A stretch of 64,000 nucleotides of DNA from contig JAJFGS010000013.1 in assembly GCA_021775995.1 (NCBI GenBank), positions 930,001 to 994,000 on the forward strand, given 5' to 3'. Each line of letters begins with the position of its first letter. Positions within the stretch are counted from its first letter, which is position 1. This DNA comes from Alphaproteobacteria bacterium (GTDB taxonomy: Bacteria > Pseudomonadota > Alphaproteobacteria > Micavibrionales > Micavibrionaceae). Made by a program: the position numbers and the translations under genes. The notes beneath the pieces were generated by a model that did not search any database, was not told where the DNA came from, and worked only from the letters and a program-made list of their open reading frames with translations. Positions 1 to 7,439 of the stretch are shown here, in pieces.

Positions 1-326
1 AAAGATTTATCATCACGTAAAAGAATATTGTAACGCGGCTTTAATTTCTTAATCAGATTGGATTCAAGAAGTAACGCCTCTACCTCAGTATGGGTATCGA
101 CAAATTCCATGCTCGTGGTAAGTGCCACCATCCGTTGCAGGCGCATGGGCAATTTATCAACATGGGTATAGCTCACCACCCGCTTTTTCAGTGCTTTGGC
201 CTTACCGACATATAATATGTCGCCACTTTCACCAATCATGCGATAAACACCAGGTGTGGTGGGCAAGTTCTTCACATACCCACGGATTACCTGTGCTCCA
301 CGCTCAATTGCTAACTCTTTTGTCAT
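1..326 (-). CDS. uvrC: UvrABC excinuclease subunit C, N-terminal part (cut by window edge)
   Basis: UvrC makes the two incisions flanking DNA damage in nucleotide excision repair, acting with UvrA and UvrB. Translating the minus strand from the ATG at 326 gives a protein opening [20 protein letters not shown], then the GIY-YIG nuclease core (TTPGVYRM ... [14 protein letters not shown]), then [24 protein letters not shown]. This is the standard UvrC N-terminal order and the catalytic Tyr, Gly and Arg are visible. About 108 codons are present and the gene continues off the left edge. It is divergent from the methyltransferase gene, so both promoters must lie in 327-387. Its functional partner uvrB is also in this window at 29293-31368. 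Confidence 0.93.
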   Translation of the reverse strand, partial: MTKELAIERGAQVIRGYVKNLPTTPGVYRMIGESGDILYVGKAKALKKRVVSYTHVDKLPMRLQRMVALTTSMEFVDTHTEVEALLLESNLIKKLKPRYNILLRDDKS

Positions 327-387
327 AGAATTCTCTTATACTATTATATATGCTGTCGTTAAAGAGGATAACGAACTTAACACGCCT

Positions 388-1839
388 ATGTCACAAACAG
401 CCCTAAATCGAAAACAACGCCGTGCAACGAAAAACCCGCAAAATGATGCCGCTACATTTTTTAATAGAGCTAAGCTTGCTATAAAACAAAAGCATTACGC
501 CCTCGCAATAGATAATTTCATAGGCGCTATTCAGGCAGATCCAAAAAATCATCATTATAAAATTCAGCTCTGCGGACTCTTAAAAAACATCAGTTTCAAT
601 ACCTTTAATCCAGAGATTAAAAAAATAATTCTAAAGCTTCTCATGACAAAAAACATAGACCACCAAAGTCTATGGCAACCATGGTTCTCTCTTTTAATGA
701 CTGATCCTGCAATGAGTGAATTACAAGAACTCATAAATGGAGGAGATTTAAACGCCAAAAAACTTAGAACTTGTCTCAATGATCCCTATTTACTGACAGC
801 TTTAAATCAACTGCTCTGTTTTGATATAAATTTTGAACGCACCATACAAAAAATTTATACCGATATGAATGGCGGCACCTTATATCCCAAATCTTTCCGC
901 AAAGCTTTAGACGCCTACTGCTCTCATAATGAATATCTAACCGGAGCAATGCCCAAAGATAGCAACCTATATGAAATTGACAAATCCATTGCTACGTTAA
1001 GCACCACGAACAACAAAACCTCTCAAGCAGTATCTTCTCAATATGAAGAAAATCCTTATCCACGTTGGATCAGTTATAACACTCAAACAGCTATACCAGA
1101 CAAAGCCCACAATCATTTAATTGCGGGGTGTGGCACAGGATATGCCGCCTGTATGACGGCCATGCTCTACCCTAATGCAAAAATTACGGCGATAGATTTA
1201 AGTCTCGCCAGCCTATCTTACGCCAAAAAGAAAGCAACAGAACTTGGGCTAAAAAATATTACATTTTATCGGGCTGATATTCTTGATCTCGACGCGCTTG
1301 ACCAAAAATTTGATGTTATTGAATGCTCTGGTGTTCTTCATCATATGCATGATCCTCTAGAAGGATGGCAAAATCTAATAAAAAAATTAAAACCCGATGG
1401 TAAAATGCATATTGGTCTTTATAGCGAGCTGGGTCGTCAAGATATTGTCGCCGCACGCAAATTTATTACGGGACAAAAATATGAAGCAACACCAGAGGGA
1501 ATAAAAACCGCGCGGCAAAAAATAGCTGACCTGCCGGATAATCACCCCGCTCACCCTGTTACCAAGCGGCGTGATTTTTACAGTATGTCCAGCTGTCGTG
1601 ACCTCTTATTTCATGTGCAGGAACATCGTTTTACAATTCCTCAATTGGATCAATCCCTCAAAAACCTAAATCTTGTTTTTGATCGCTTTAATATTGAAAT
1701 CCCTGATGTTTCGCATAAATACCTTCACGCTTTCCCTGATGACCCTCAAATGCAAAATTTAGAAAATTGGGCCATTTTTGAGGATAAAAATCCAGCCAGC
1801 TTTGGCGGGATGTACCAATTTTGGTGCCACTGCGCATAA
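388..1839 (+). CDS. TPR-like class I SAM-dependent methyltransferase
   Basis: This is a predicted SAM-dependent methyltransferase of unknown substrate, 483 aa from the ATG at 388. The reading frame is open back to 256, but that stretch overlaps uvrC, so the internal ATG (MSQTALNRKQRRATK) is the better start. Residues 20-200 are helical and resemble tetratricopeptide repeats (AKLAIKQKHYALAIDNFIGAIQADP-like spacing). About residues 230-350 form the Rossmann methyltransferase core: motif I AGCGTGYAACMTA, an acidic motif II ITAIDLS, and motif IV-like FDVIECSGVLHHMHDP. The C-terminal region (SMSSCRDLLFHVQEHRFT, then NWAIFEDKNPASFGGMYQFW) is typical of alphaproteobacterial TPR-methyltransferase fusions. 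The family is clear; the target is not. Confidence 0.8.
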   Translation: MSQTALNRKQRRATKNPQNDAATFFNRAKLAIKQKHYALAIDNFIGAIQADPKNHHYKIQLCGLLKNISFNTFNPEIKKIILKLLMTKNIDHQSLWQPWFSLLMTDPAMSELQELINGGDLNAKKLRTCLNDPYLLTALNQLLCFDINFERTIQKIYTDMNGGTLYPKSFRKALDAYCSHNEYLTGAMPKDSNLYEIDKSIATLSTTNNKTSQAVSSQYEENPYPRWISYNTQTAIPDKAHNHLIAGCGTGYAACMTAMLYPNAKITAIDLSLASLSYAKKKATELGLKNITFYRADILDLDALDQKFDVIECSGVLHHMHDPLEGWQNLIKKLKPDGKMHIGLYSELGRQDIVAARKFITGQKYEATPEGIKTARQKIADLPDNHPAHPVTKRRDFYSMSSCRDLLFHVQEHRFTIPQLDQSLKNLNLVFDRFNIEIPDVSHKYLHAFPDDPQMQNLENWAIFEDKNPASFGGMYQFWCHCA

Positions 1840-1947
1840 AATAGTGAGTCTCCCATAATCCAATCTTGCAAGCGCGGTAAACATATGTTTTATACGTATA
1901 TCTGTTGTCATACAGGTTTCGGCATGATGGTCATTTGGCTGTTATGC

Positions 1948-2026
1948 TTTGATTTTAGACTAGGCATGAGGCGCGTCGCGTATAATAAAATACGCAAGCA
2001 ACGAAATAACGACGTGTAAAATCAAA
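1948..2026. repeat. Nested inverted repeat upstream of tRNA-Leu
   Basis: The arms TTTGATTTTA (1948-1957) and TAAAATCAAA (2017-2026) are perfect 10-bp complements. Inside them GCGTA (1978-1982) pairs with TACGC (1991-1995). The outer flanks GTCAT and ATGAC extend the symmetry. It lies in the 200-bp gap between the methyltransferase and the tRNA, and could be a terminator for the former or a small palindromic element. There is no clear T-run, so it is not called a terminator. Confidence 0.5.
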
Positions 2027-2040
2027 TGATGACAACCAGA

Positions 2041-2126
2041 GGGGCTGTGGCGGAATGGTAGACGCTGCAGACTTAAAATCTGTTGTCCTTATGGACGTGG
2101 GGGTTCAAGTCCCCCCAGCCCCACCA
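2041..2126 (+). tRNA. tRNA-Leu (UAA anticodon), integration site
   Basis: The acceptor GGGGCTG (2041-2047) pairs with CAGCCCC (2116-2122), followed by discriminator A and an encoded CCA. The anticodon stem GCAGA/TCTGT encloses the loop CTTAAAA with anticodon TAA at 2074-2076. A long variable arm (class II tRNA) and the T-loop GGTTCAAGTCC are visible. The 3' end is repeated at 11336-11352, marking it as the attachment site of the downstream island; the tRNA itself is left intact by the integration. Confidence 0.97.
2110..2126 (+). repeat. attL: tRNA-Leu 3' end direct repeat
   Basis: The 17-bp sequence TCCCCCCAGCCCCACCA at the 3' end of tRNA-Leu is repeated exactly at 11336-11352. The adjacent tyrosine integrase (2213-4009) and the foreign gene content between the copies identify them as attL and attR. 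Confidence 0.9.
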
Positions 2127-2190
2127 TCACCTATATTTCTTATTTAATATCAACAACTTAAAAGACACAATCTGACCACTCCTTACAATT

Positions 2191-2210
2191 TGTTACATAG
2201 GAGTGTTACA
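2191..2210. promoter_or_regulatory. Candidate left integrase arm-type sites (TGTTACA x2)
   Basis: Two copies of TGTTACA begin at 2191 and 2204, 13 bp apart, between attL and the integrase start. The same heptamer recurs at 11234 and 11257 near attR, with a variant TGTCACA at 11244. Short direct repeats inside both ends are what lambda-type integrases bind. The sites overlap the int leader, and AGGAG at 2199-2203 is the probable int ribosome binding site. Confidence 0.4.
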
Positions 2211-2212
2211 CA

Positions 2213-4009
2213 ATGTCTAAACATACTCACCTTTGGAACCGCCAAGGGTATTACTATTTTCGTATTGTCGTTCCAGCTAAATTAATCAATAGATTTGACT
2301 GTAAAGAGCTGAACTGTTCTTTACGTACAAAAGACTTACATCAAGCGAAATATCGTTGCCTAAAGCTTCAAGAGGTTGTTCAATATGTCTTCATGAAGAT
2401 AGAAGCAGATACCAAACTTGAACCTAAAGAAGTTCAACAAATCACAAAGTCTTATTTTAAAGAGGCTTTAATACGCTTAGAAGCACAGCACGATACTTCA
2501 CACGAACAAGCTAAAACATTGGATGCTGTTCGGAGAAGTATTCAAAACAATGTTGGCACTGAGCAAAGCCTAGAGTGTTTATCACCCGCATCTATTAGTG
2601 ACCGCTTAGATTATCTAGTTCCCGCTAACTATAACCATCCTAAGAATGATAACGGGGAGCGAACAGGTTCTTATTTTAGCCCTTTCTTTTTTGATGGTAA
2701 CCCAGATGTAGTTTTAAAATATGTCTTGGAAGAAAATAATTTAGAAGCTTTAAAAGACTATACTCCTAGTTATCGCTCTCTTAAAAATGGAATTGTTAAT
2801 GCTATTGATGAGTTAAAATATAGACAACAACAACTAATTGACGGCGAGTCTGAATTCAAAATAAAACATGATTGGTTTAGAACGGATAAGAATGAACACA
2901 CCTCCCTTAATGAAGATGAAAAGACACTTATTTCCGAAGCTTTCAATGACTATATTTCTCAATTAAAGATAACAGATGAAAGAGGCCTCAATAAAAGAAT
3001 AGCAACATTGGATTTGTGGTTAGAAATCAATGGAGACACACCCCTAGGCCTTATAGATAAGGCAAAAGTACGTAAATTTACTGAGATTTTGCAAAAACTC
3101 CCCTCAAATCGTAAGAAAAAATATCCTGACCTAAGTATTGAAGATATCCTAAAGCGAAAGATACCTACCAATGAGTTAATGAAAAATAAAACCATTAATG
3201 GTCACTTGTCACCGTTAAGTTCTTTCATCGAAAACCACGCTCTAAAGAAGTACAGTTTACATTACGACACTAATCCTTTCACAGGAATGAGTCTAAAAGA
3301 AGAAATACCAGAAGATGAATTGAGAGAACCTTTTTCTGAGGAACAACTTATTGGTGTATTTTCTTCTCCGATATTCCAAGGTTGCTTAGGACACACCAAA
3401 ATAAAACGTTTCCAAAAGGGAACAAAGATAGTCAAAGATTCTATGTACTGGACACTATTGATAGGATTGTATTCAGGTGCAAGATTGAACGAAATACTGC
3501 AACTATACGTAACAGATATATACAAAGTTGAAAATATTTGGGTTTTTGATATCAATAAAGATGGTAACGACAAAAGGTTAAAAACTAAGAATAGCCGAAG
3601 AATAATACCTATTCATAAGAAAGTTATTCAAATGGGTTTCGTTGATTATTTAGAAAAAATTAAAAAGAAAAAAGAAAAACGTGTGTTTCCAGATGCGGAA
3701 ATTTCAAGTGATGGCACATACTCAAATAGATTTTCTAAGAAGTTCTCAAACTTCCTAACACGAGAAGAACTAAAAACAGATATAACTGCGTTTCATAGCT
3801 TTAGGCACAATGTAGCTGATGTCTTACGGCATAGTGAACACGTAGATGAAGAAACAAGCAATGCTATTACTGGTCATGTAAAAGAAGGCACAAAAGGGAA
3901 ATATGGCTCTGGCAAAAGAACACAAGCAGAGTTATCTAAGCATGTACCTAAGCTAGAAAAGGCTATGGAACACCTTCAATACCCATTCTTGGACGATGTT
4001 TTGAAATAA
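2213..4009 (+). CDS. Tyrosine recombinase (phage-type integrase), DUF6538-like N-terminus
   Basis: This is a site-specific recombinase expected to integrate and excise the island at tRNA-Leu. It is 598 aa, long for the family. Residues 1-60 (LWNRQGYYYFRIVVPAKL ... SLRTKDLHQAKYRCLKL) resemble the DUF6538 head domain of many alphaproteobacterial integrases. A SAM-like core-binding region lies near 235-345. The catalytic domain has Arg424 (GLYSGARLNEIL), a Lys near 457-459, His528-x-x-Arg531 (HSFRH), His555 (TGHV) and the nucleophile Tyr564 (GKYGSG). The full catalytic set is present, so the enzyme is probably active. Start: the ATG at 2213 has AGGAG nine bases upstream. It is the first gene after the tRNA, the usual place for an integrase. 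Confidence 0.92.
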   Translation: MSKHTHLWNRQGYYYFRIVVPAKLINRFDCKELNCSLRTKDLHQAKYRCLKLQEVVQYVFMKIEADTKLEPKEVQQITKSYFKEALIRLEAQHDTSHEQAKTLDAVRRSIQNNVGTEQSLECLSPASISDRLDYLVPANYNHPKNDNGERTGSYFSPFFFDGNPDVVLKYVLEENNLEALKDYTPSYRSLKNGIVNAIDELKYRQQQLIDGESEFKIKHDWFRTDKNEHTSLNEDEKTLISEAFNDYISQLKITDERGLNKRIATLDLWLEINGDTPLGLIDKAKVRKFTEILQKLPSNRKKKYPDLSIEDILKRKIPTNELMKNKTINGHLSPLSSFIENHALKKYSLHYDTNPFTGMSLKEEIPEDELREPFSEEQLIGVFSSPIFQGCLGHTKIKRFQKGTKIVKDSMYWTLLIGLYSGARLNEILQLYVTDIYKVENIWVFDINKDGNDKRLKTKNSRRIIPIHKKVIQMGFVDYLEKIKKKKEKRVFPDAEISSDGTYSNRFSKKFSNFLTREELKTDITAFHSFRHNVADVLRHSEHVDEETSNAITGHVKEGTKGKYGSGKRTQAELSKHVPKLEKAMEHLQYPFLDDVLK

Positions 4010-4012
4010 AGT

Positions 4013-4219
4013 TCAATCTTCTAAAAGTTTACTGGATTTAACCTCTAAAGCCTCTGCTATTTTTAGAAGAACTTCTATAGAGAAATTATTGTGACCATTT
4101 TCAATATAGGAAAGAAAGCTTCTATCCATTTCAACCATACCCGCCAAGTCTTCTTGAGTTATTTTTTGCTTAACTCTCTCGTATGCAATCTTTTGACCTA
4201 TGGATTTTAAACTTGTCAT
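4013..4219 (-). CDS. XRE-family helix-turn-helix regulator
   Basis: This small DNA-binding protein is likely the island's regulator. From the ATG at 4219 it is 68 aa; a start nine codons upstream at 4246 is also open. The HTH lies at about residues 10-60: RVKQKITQEDLAGMVEMDRSFLSYIENGHNNFSIEVLLKIAEAL is the full helix pattern of the Cro/C1 family, with Q(E)DLA, S(Y)IENG and LLKIAEAL. There is no other domain. It converges with the integrase (3-bp gap) and diverges from the lipoprotein gene at 4288, so it could repress that promoter and its own in 4220-4287. It resembles restriction-modification controller proteins in size, but there is no methylase here. Confidence 0.82.
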   Translation of the reverse strand: MTSLKSIGQKIAYERVKQKITQEDLAGMVEMDRSFLSYIENGHNNFSIEVLLKIAEALEVKSSKLLED

Positions 4220-4287
4220 TAGATTATTGTGTGGTATATATGCCACTACAACCGTAGAATATATTAGACCAAATTAATGAGGCATTT

Positions 4288-4791
4288 ATGAATAAAGCAT
4301 TAGTTTTAATAACCCTTTTAATCTTAACGGGCTGTACAGGTGGTGCGCAGTTATATCCAGCAAATGCTAAAGCAAAAACATTAGGAGCAATTTCCCTGCA
4401 ATACCAAGCGAGTTTAACGAGTGGCTTAATGGGAACTGTGAGTGGACAAATGCCTAATGGTGAGAGCCTTAGTGGTCAATACACAAGTATAGATAATCGC
4501 ACACAAGGATTTGGTTCTATTTATTCTTCTGTTTATGGCACTAGCACTTCTTCGGCTTCTGCCATTGGTACAGGCGGTTCTGCAATAGGAACTGGGATGT
4601 CTAACTATAGCGGTTCTGGATCAAGTTCGATTTCAACGTTAATCACACCACAATCAAGACTAGGTATGGTCAATGTATTAGGTAATCAAGGTACAGTTAT
4701 CGAATGTGAGTATGTCTATAACAATTCTGGTGGTGGCATTGGTGCTTGTAAGACAGATAAAGGTGCGCTTTACAAAATGCAGATACGTTAA
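4288..4791 (+). CDS. Gly/Ser-rich lipoprotein, unknown function
   Basis: A 167-aa predicted lipoprotein. The N-terminus MNKALVLITLLILTGCTGG carries a lipobox LTGC with Cys16 as the lipidated residue. The mature part begins with AKAKTLGAISLQYQASLTSGLMGTVSGQMPNGESLSGQYTS and has a low-complexity Ser/Gly/Thr stretch at about 90-120 (TSSASAIGTGGSAIGTGMS). It ends with a C(EY)..GIGACKTDKGALYKMQIR segment containing a Cys pair. I recognise no named family. It is followed after one base by the secreted protein at 4793, so the two are probably co-transcribed. As cargo of a defence island it could alter the cell surface, but nothing in the sequence proves this. Confidence 0.7.
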   Translation: MNKALVLITLLILTGCTGGAQLYPANAKAKTLGAISLQYQASLTSGLMGTVSGQMPNGESLSGQYTSIDNRTQGFGSIYSSVYGTSTSSASAIGTGGSAIGTGMSNYSGSGSSSISTLITPQSRLGMVNVLGNQGTVIECEYVYNNSGGGIGACKTDKGALYKMQIR

Positions 4792-4792
4792 A

Positions 4793-5233
4793 ATGAAAAT
4801 TATTCTCTATTTACTTTGTATATCCTTCTTTAGCTTTCCTTCTTATGCGGGAATATTTAACCCTTCATCAAAACAACAATGTATAGAAAAATACGTTCCT
4901 AAAGCTAAAACAAAATATGCGGCTTACGCCTACCACTCGGCTTGTACAAAATTGTTTGCAAATAAACCGAGCAAAGAGGATTTTGTTCTAGAAGAAACAC
5001 AAAAGACCCATAAATTTACTCAAGAAGACTATAAAAATATGAGTAATGAGAAATTTTCTGACGTGATAGATGGAATAGGAATGAAAAGCCAAATTCGTGC
5101 ACAAAAGGCTACTAAATCTTGGAATAAGGGTAAAGATTGGGCAAACTGTATTTTAAATAAAAAGAAGTTGCGTGATGTTGAGACCGATATAGGTGCCAAC
5201 GTGCTTATTCAATCTTGTGATGAAGCTTATTAG
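4793..5233 (+). CDS. Secreted small protein, unknown function
   Basis: 146 aa from the ATG at 4793, which overlaps no other gene; the frame is open further upstream into the lipoprotein gene, but only this start gives a proper signal peptide (MKIILYLLCISFFSFPSYAG). The mature protein has four cysteines (KQQCIEKY, SACTKLF, WANCILNK, IQSCDEAY) that could form two disulfides in the periplasm, and many Lys residues. No family was recognised. It sits directly after the lipoprotein gene and probably shares its transcript. No transmembrane segment follows the signal. Confidence 0.65.
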   Translation: MKIILYLLCISFFSFPSYAGIFNPSSKQQCIEKYVPKAKTKYAAYAYHSACTKLFANKPSKEDFVLEETQKTHKFTQEDYKNMSNEKFSDVIDGIGMKSQIRAQKATKSWNKGKDWANCILNKKKLRDVETDIGANVLIQSCDEAY

Positions 5234-5315
5234 GGTTACCTTAAATGTAAAGTTTGTAAGTTTTAAAGTGTTGTTAAATATGACCTTTTAAAGACCTCTA
5301 AGACTTCACTTGTTA

Positions 5316-5342
5316 AATAATAATAATAATAATAATAATAAT
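5316..5342. repeat. (AAT)9 trinucleotide microsatellite
   Basis: Nine uninterrupted AAT units lie 80 bp after the secreted-protein gene, in non-coding DNA of the island. Read as an open frame it would give an Asn tract followed by a sequence with no protein-like features, so it is treated as non-coding. Perfect trinucleotide runs of this length are rare in bacteria and can be length-unstable. Confidence 0.9.
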
Positions 5343-5377
5343 AACCTTACAAAAACACACAAATGTAAAGTTACAGA

Positions 5378-5985
5378 TAGGCTTAAGCCTTTACCTCTAA
5401 GGGTTCCTTTTTCGCCATGTAGTACCTTGGTGGTGCTTTTAAGGAATGGTTTTAAGTGTCATGAGCGAAGCGAGTATACAGTCACTTCGGTGAGAATAGT
5501 TTTAATCCCCTGTAGAGAACACGTAAAAAAAATACCTATAGAGGTACCTCTTTGTGTTCCCTACAGAGGATAGCTTCTTAAAAACTTTATTGAAGTGATT
5601 GTCACTTGCGGAGCTTGAGTAGCTTCATCCAATAGGGTCTCATAGCGGCTGGAGGTGGGAAGCATTGTACCTCGTCCTTGACCCTGTATCCTTCTTCCGG
5701 TTACACGCCTAAGCGTGAGCGCATATAAAAGCCATTGGAAGCGACTCTTATACGCCCAAGATTGCTCTAACAGCATGGTCTTGGTCTTTTCTCCTGTGTT
5801 CTGCTTCAGTTGAGACTGGTGGTCTATGGAATCTTTATTCTCTTAACCCACCTACTATGATTATACAGGGGTGTATTCTCGTTATTTAAAAAGCTATTCT
5901 CTTAATATACCAGATTGGGATTTCCACTCGCAAGTGGTGCCGTTTTGTACTATAAATACTAAATCATGTGTAGAGAGGATTTTAG
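5378..5985. other. Gene-free structured stretch of the island
   Basis: This 600-bp stretch has no convincing gene on either strand but several inverted repeats: the palindrome AGGCTTAAGCCT near 5378; CTGTAGAGAACAC (5510-5522) against GTGTTCCCTACAG (5554-5566), one mismatch, with an inner TACCT/AGGTA stem (5533-5546); and AAGTGA/TCACTT near 5594. It lies between the secreted-protein gene and the membrane protein at 5986. It could encode a structured RNA or be a control region; I cannot assign it. Confidence 0.45.
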
Positions 5986-6729
5986 ATGTCAGAGGCGAGA
6001 GAAGCTTTAGATTGTCAAAAAAATTTATACAAATATGGGTTTGATGCCCAGTTTTATAAAATTCGACAAGCCTTAATGGTTGTATCTTCAATATGTCTTG
6101 GCATATCGTTTTTGTCACCTACCACTACCGCTGAAGGCAAATCTTTTGAAGTAAATGCACTAATAATTAAAGGGGTATTGGATAACCCACTTTATTTATA
6201 TGCCTTTCTTATTTTTACCAGCCTTTACTATCTCTTTTGGTTTTGTCTCCATGCGGAAAGTTCTGTTATCGATAGCTATAAGAATATACGCCAAGGATAC
6301 ACTCAGCAACTGGCAAGAGTGCACGCCTACAGAAAATATCGTGCCATAGCAATCAAATTTTCAAATGAACACAAAAAACCATCAAACTTCGCACGCAATT
6401 CACCTGACTTTCAGCCTTCGCAGGGGAATTTGGATACTTATCAAGCTAAAGGGATTATAACAAACAATACACCTGTAGACCAATATAAAGAATTGATGGT
6501 CATCTTAGGTCAGCATGAAGGGTTTCGTGTAAAAACCATAGAGAGAGGTTACGAAGTAGAGTATGAGCACAAAATAACAGCTGATGACTATATTTATTTG
6601 AAACAACATTTAAACCTACATTGGATAGGAAGGCGGAAAGATTGGTTTGTTACTCTTCTACCTATAGTTTACTGTGTGTTCAGCTGCACCCTTTTACTAA
6701 ACAAATCAATTGAATTTTGGTCTGCCTGA
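5986..6729 (+). CDS. Three-TM membrane protein of unknown function next to CBASS
   Basis: A 247-aa protein, preceded by AGAGAGG about nine bases upstream of the ATG. Hydrophobic segments lie near residues 27-45 (ALMVVSSICLGISFL), 67-88 (LYLYAFLIFTSLYYLFWFCL) and 221-240 (FVTLLPIVYCVFSCTLLL). The middle, about 90-215, is soluble, basic at first (KNIRQGYTQQLARVHAYRKYRA), then mixed. I do not recognise a family. It converges with cap3 (245-bp gap), so it is not in the CBASS operon, yet it is carried by the same island. A membrane-acting accessory or second effector is possible; unrelated cargo is equally possible. Confidence 0.65.
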   Translation: MSEAREALDCQKNLYKYGFDAQFYKIRQALMVVSSICLGISFLSPTTTAEGKSFEVNALIIKGVLDNPLYLYAFLIFTSLYYLFWFCLHAESSVIDSYKNIRQGYTQQLARVHAYRKYRAIAIKFSNEHKKPSNFARNSPDFQPSQGNLDTYQAKGIITNNTPVDQYKELMVILGQHEGFRVKTIERGYEVEYEHKITADDYIYLKQHLNLHWIGRRKDWFVTLLPIVYCVFSCTLLLNKSIEFWSA

Positions 6730-6974
6730 ACATGTAAAAACTGTATCAATATCAATGAAATATGTTTTTAGGTTCTTAAGAGAAGTCACTATCAGGATGG
6801 GTCATTTTAGATACCTATTTGGGACACCTCTTTAGGTTTTGACTTAGCTCACAAATGGAATGGCTCTATTTGACTCATAGGAGTCCCTAGGGAATCAATT
6901 GAAGTGTGATGGCTACCACCCTGCCTGAAATACTTCGAGAGTCTCTACGAGTCCCTATGGAGTCACAGACATCG

Positions 6975-7439
6975 TTATTTTACGACATCTACATCTATAG
7001 GATTTAAATGAAAGCTTTGGTTGTTATCGATACTTAATACACCCAAGAAAAATTTTAATTCTAAAGGTGTTGATATAGCAAAAACCATTGACCTCTTTGA
7101 CCTCACAACAATCTTTTTCCATGTGTTCTTATCAATAGTTGATGGAATAGCCTCTCCATGAGGGTGCGTATGCCATTCACCTATGTAAGTCTTAGTAAAA
7201 TTTGACTTTTTCCAAGCATCTAAAGCTTTCTTCTGGTGGTATCTCTCTTGTCTTACAAAACTAAACATTTTTGAATTATCATCAGAAGAAGGAAACGTTA
7301 AATCATCAATTTCTAAATGTGGCCCCCTTATCAAACCTATAAATATACCGCCATGCTCAGGTTTATTCTCTCGGCTCTTACCTTTTTCAAGAAGAATTTT
7401 ATATAACTTTTCTGTTATTAAGCATTTAGTATTCGTCAT
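6975..7439 (-). CDS. cap3: CBASS JAB/JAMM isopeptidase (Cap3)
   Basis: Cap3 is the zinc isopeptidase of type II CBASS that removes the CD-NTase from the targets to which Cap2 attaches it. The 154-aa protein is a single JAB domain: Glu28 (EHGGIFIG), then His90-Thr-His92-Pro (EWHTHPHGEAIPSTID) with Ser100 and Asp103, that is, the complete JAMM metal site. The start ATG overlaps the end of cap2 by 4 bp (ATGA), indicating translational coupling in an operon ordered cdn-cap2-cap3. The length matches stand-alone Cap3 proteins. Stand-alone JAB proteins occur in other systems, but the neighbours make the CBASS role secure. Confidence 0.93.
   Translation of the reverse strand: MTNTKCLITEKLYKILLEKGKSRENKPEHGGIFIGLIRGPHLEIDDLTFPSSDDNSKMFSFVRQERYHQKKALDAWKKSNFTKTYIGEWHTHPHGEAIPSTIDKNTWKKIVVRSKRSMVFAISTPLELKFFLGVLSIDNNQSFHLNPIDVDVVK

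Noticed and set aside
4013-4219. XRE protein as antitoxin of a toxin-antitoxin pair
   Set aside because: No small toxin-like gene is adjacent; both neighbours are an integrase and an exported lipoprotein.
5310-5573. Open frame starting with an Asn tract in the island
   Set aside because: The tract is the (AAT)9 microsatellite; the rest has no ribosome binding site and no protein-like pattern, and crosses strong inverted repeats.
5561-5776. Minus-strand open frame of 71 codons in the island
   Set aside because: Arg/Thr-rich composition without structure, no ribosome binding site seen, lies within the structured non-coding stretch.
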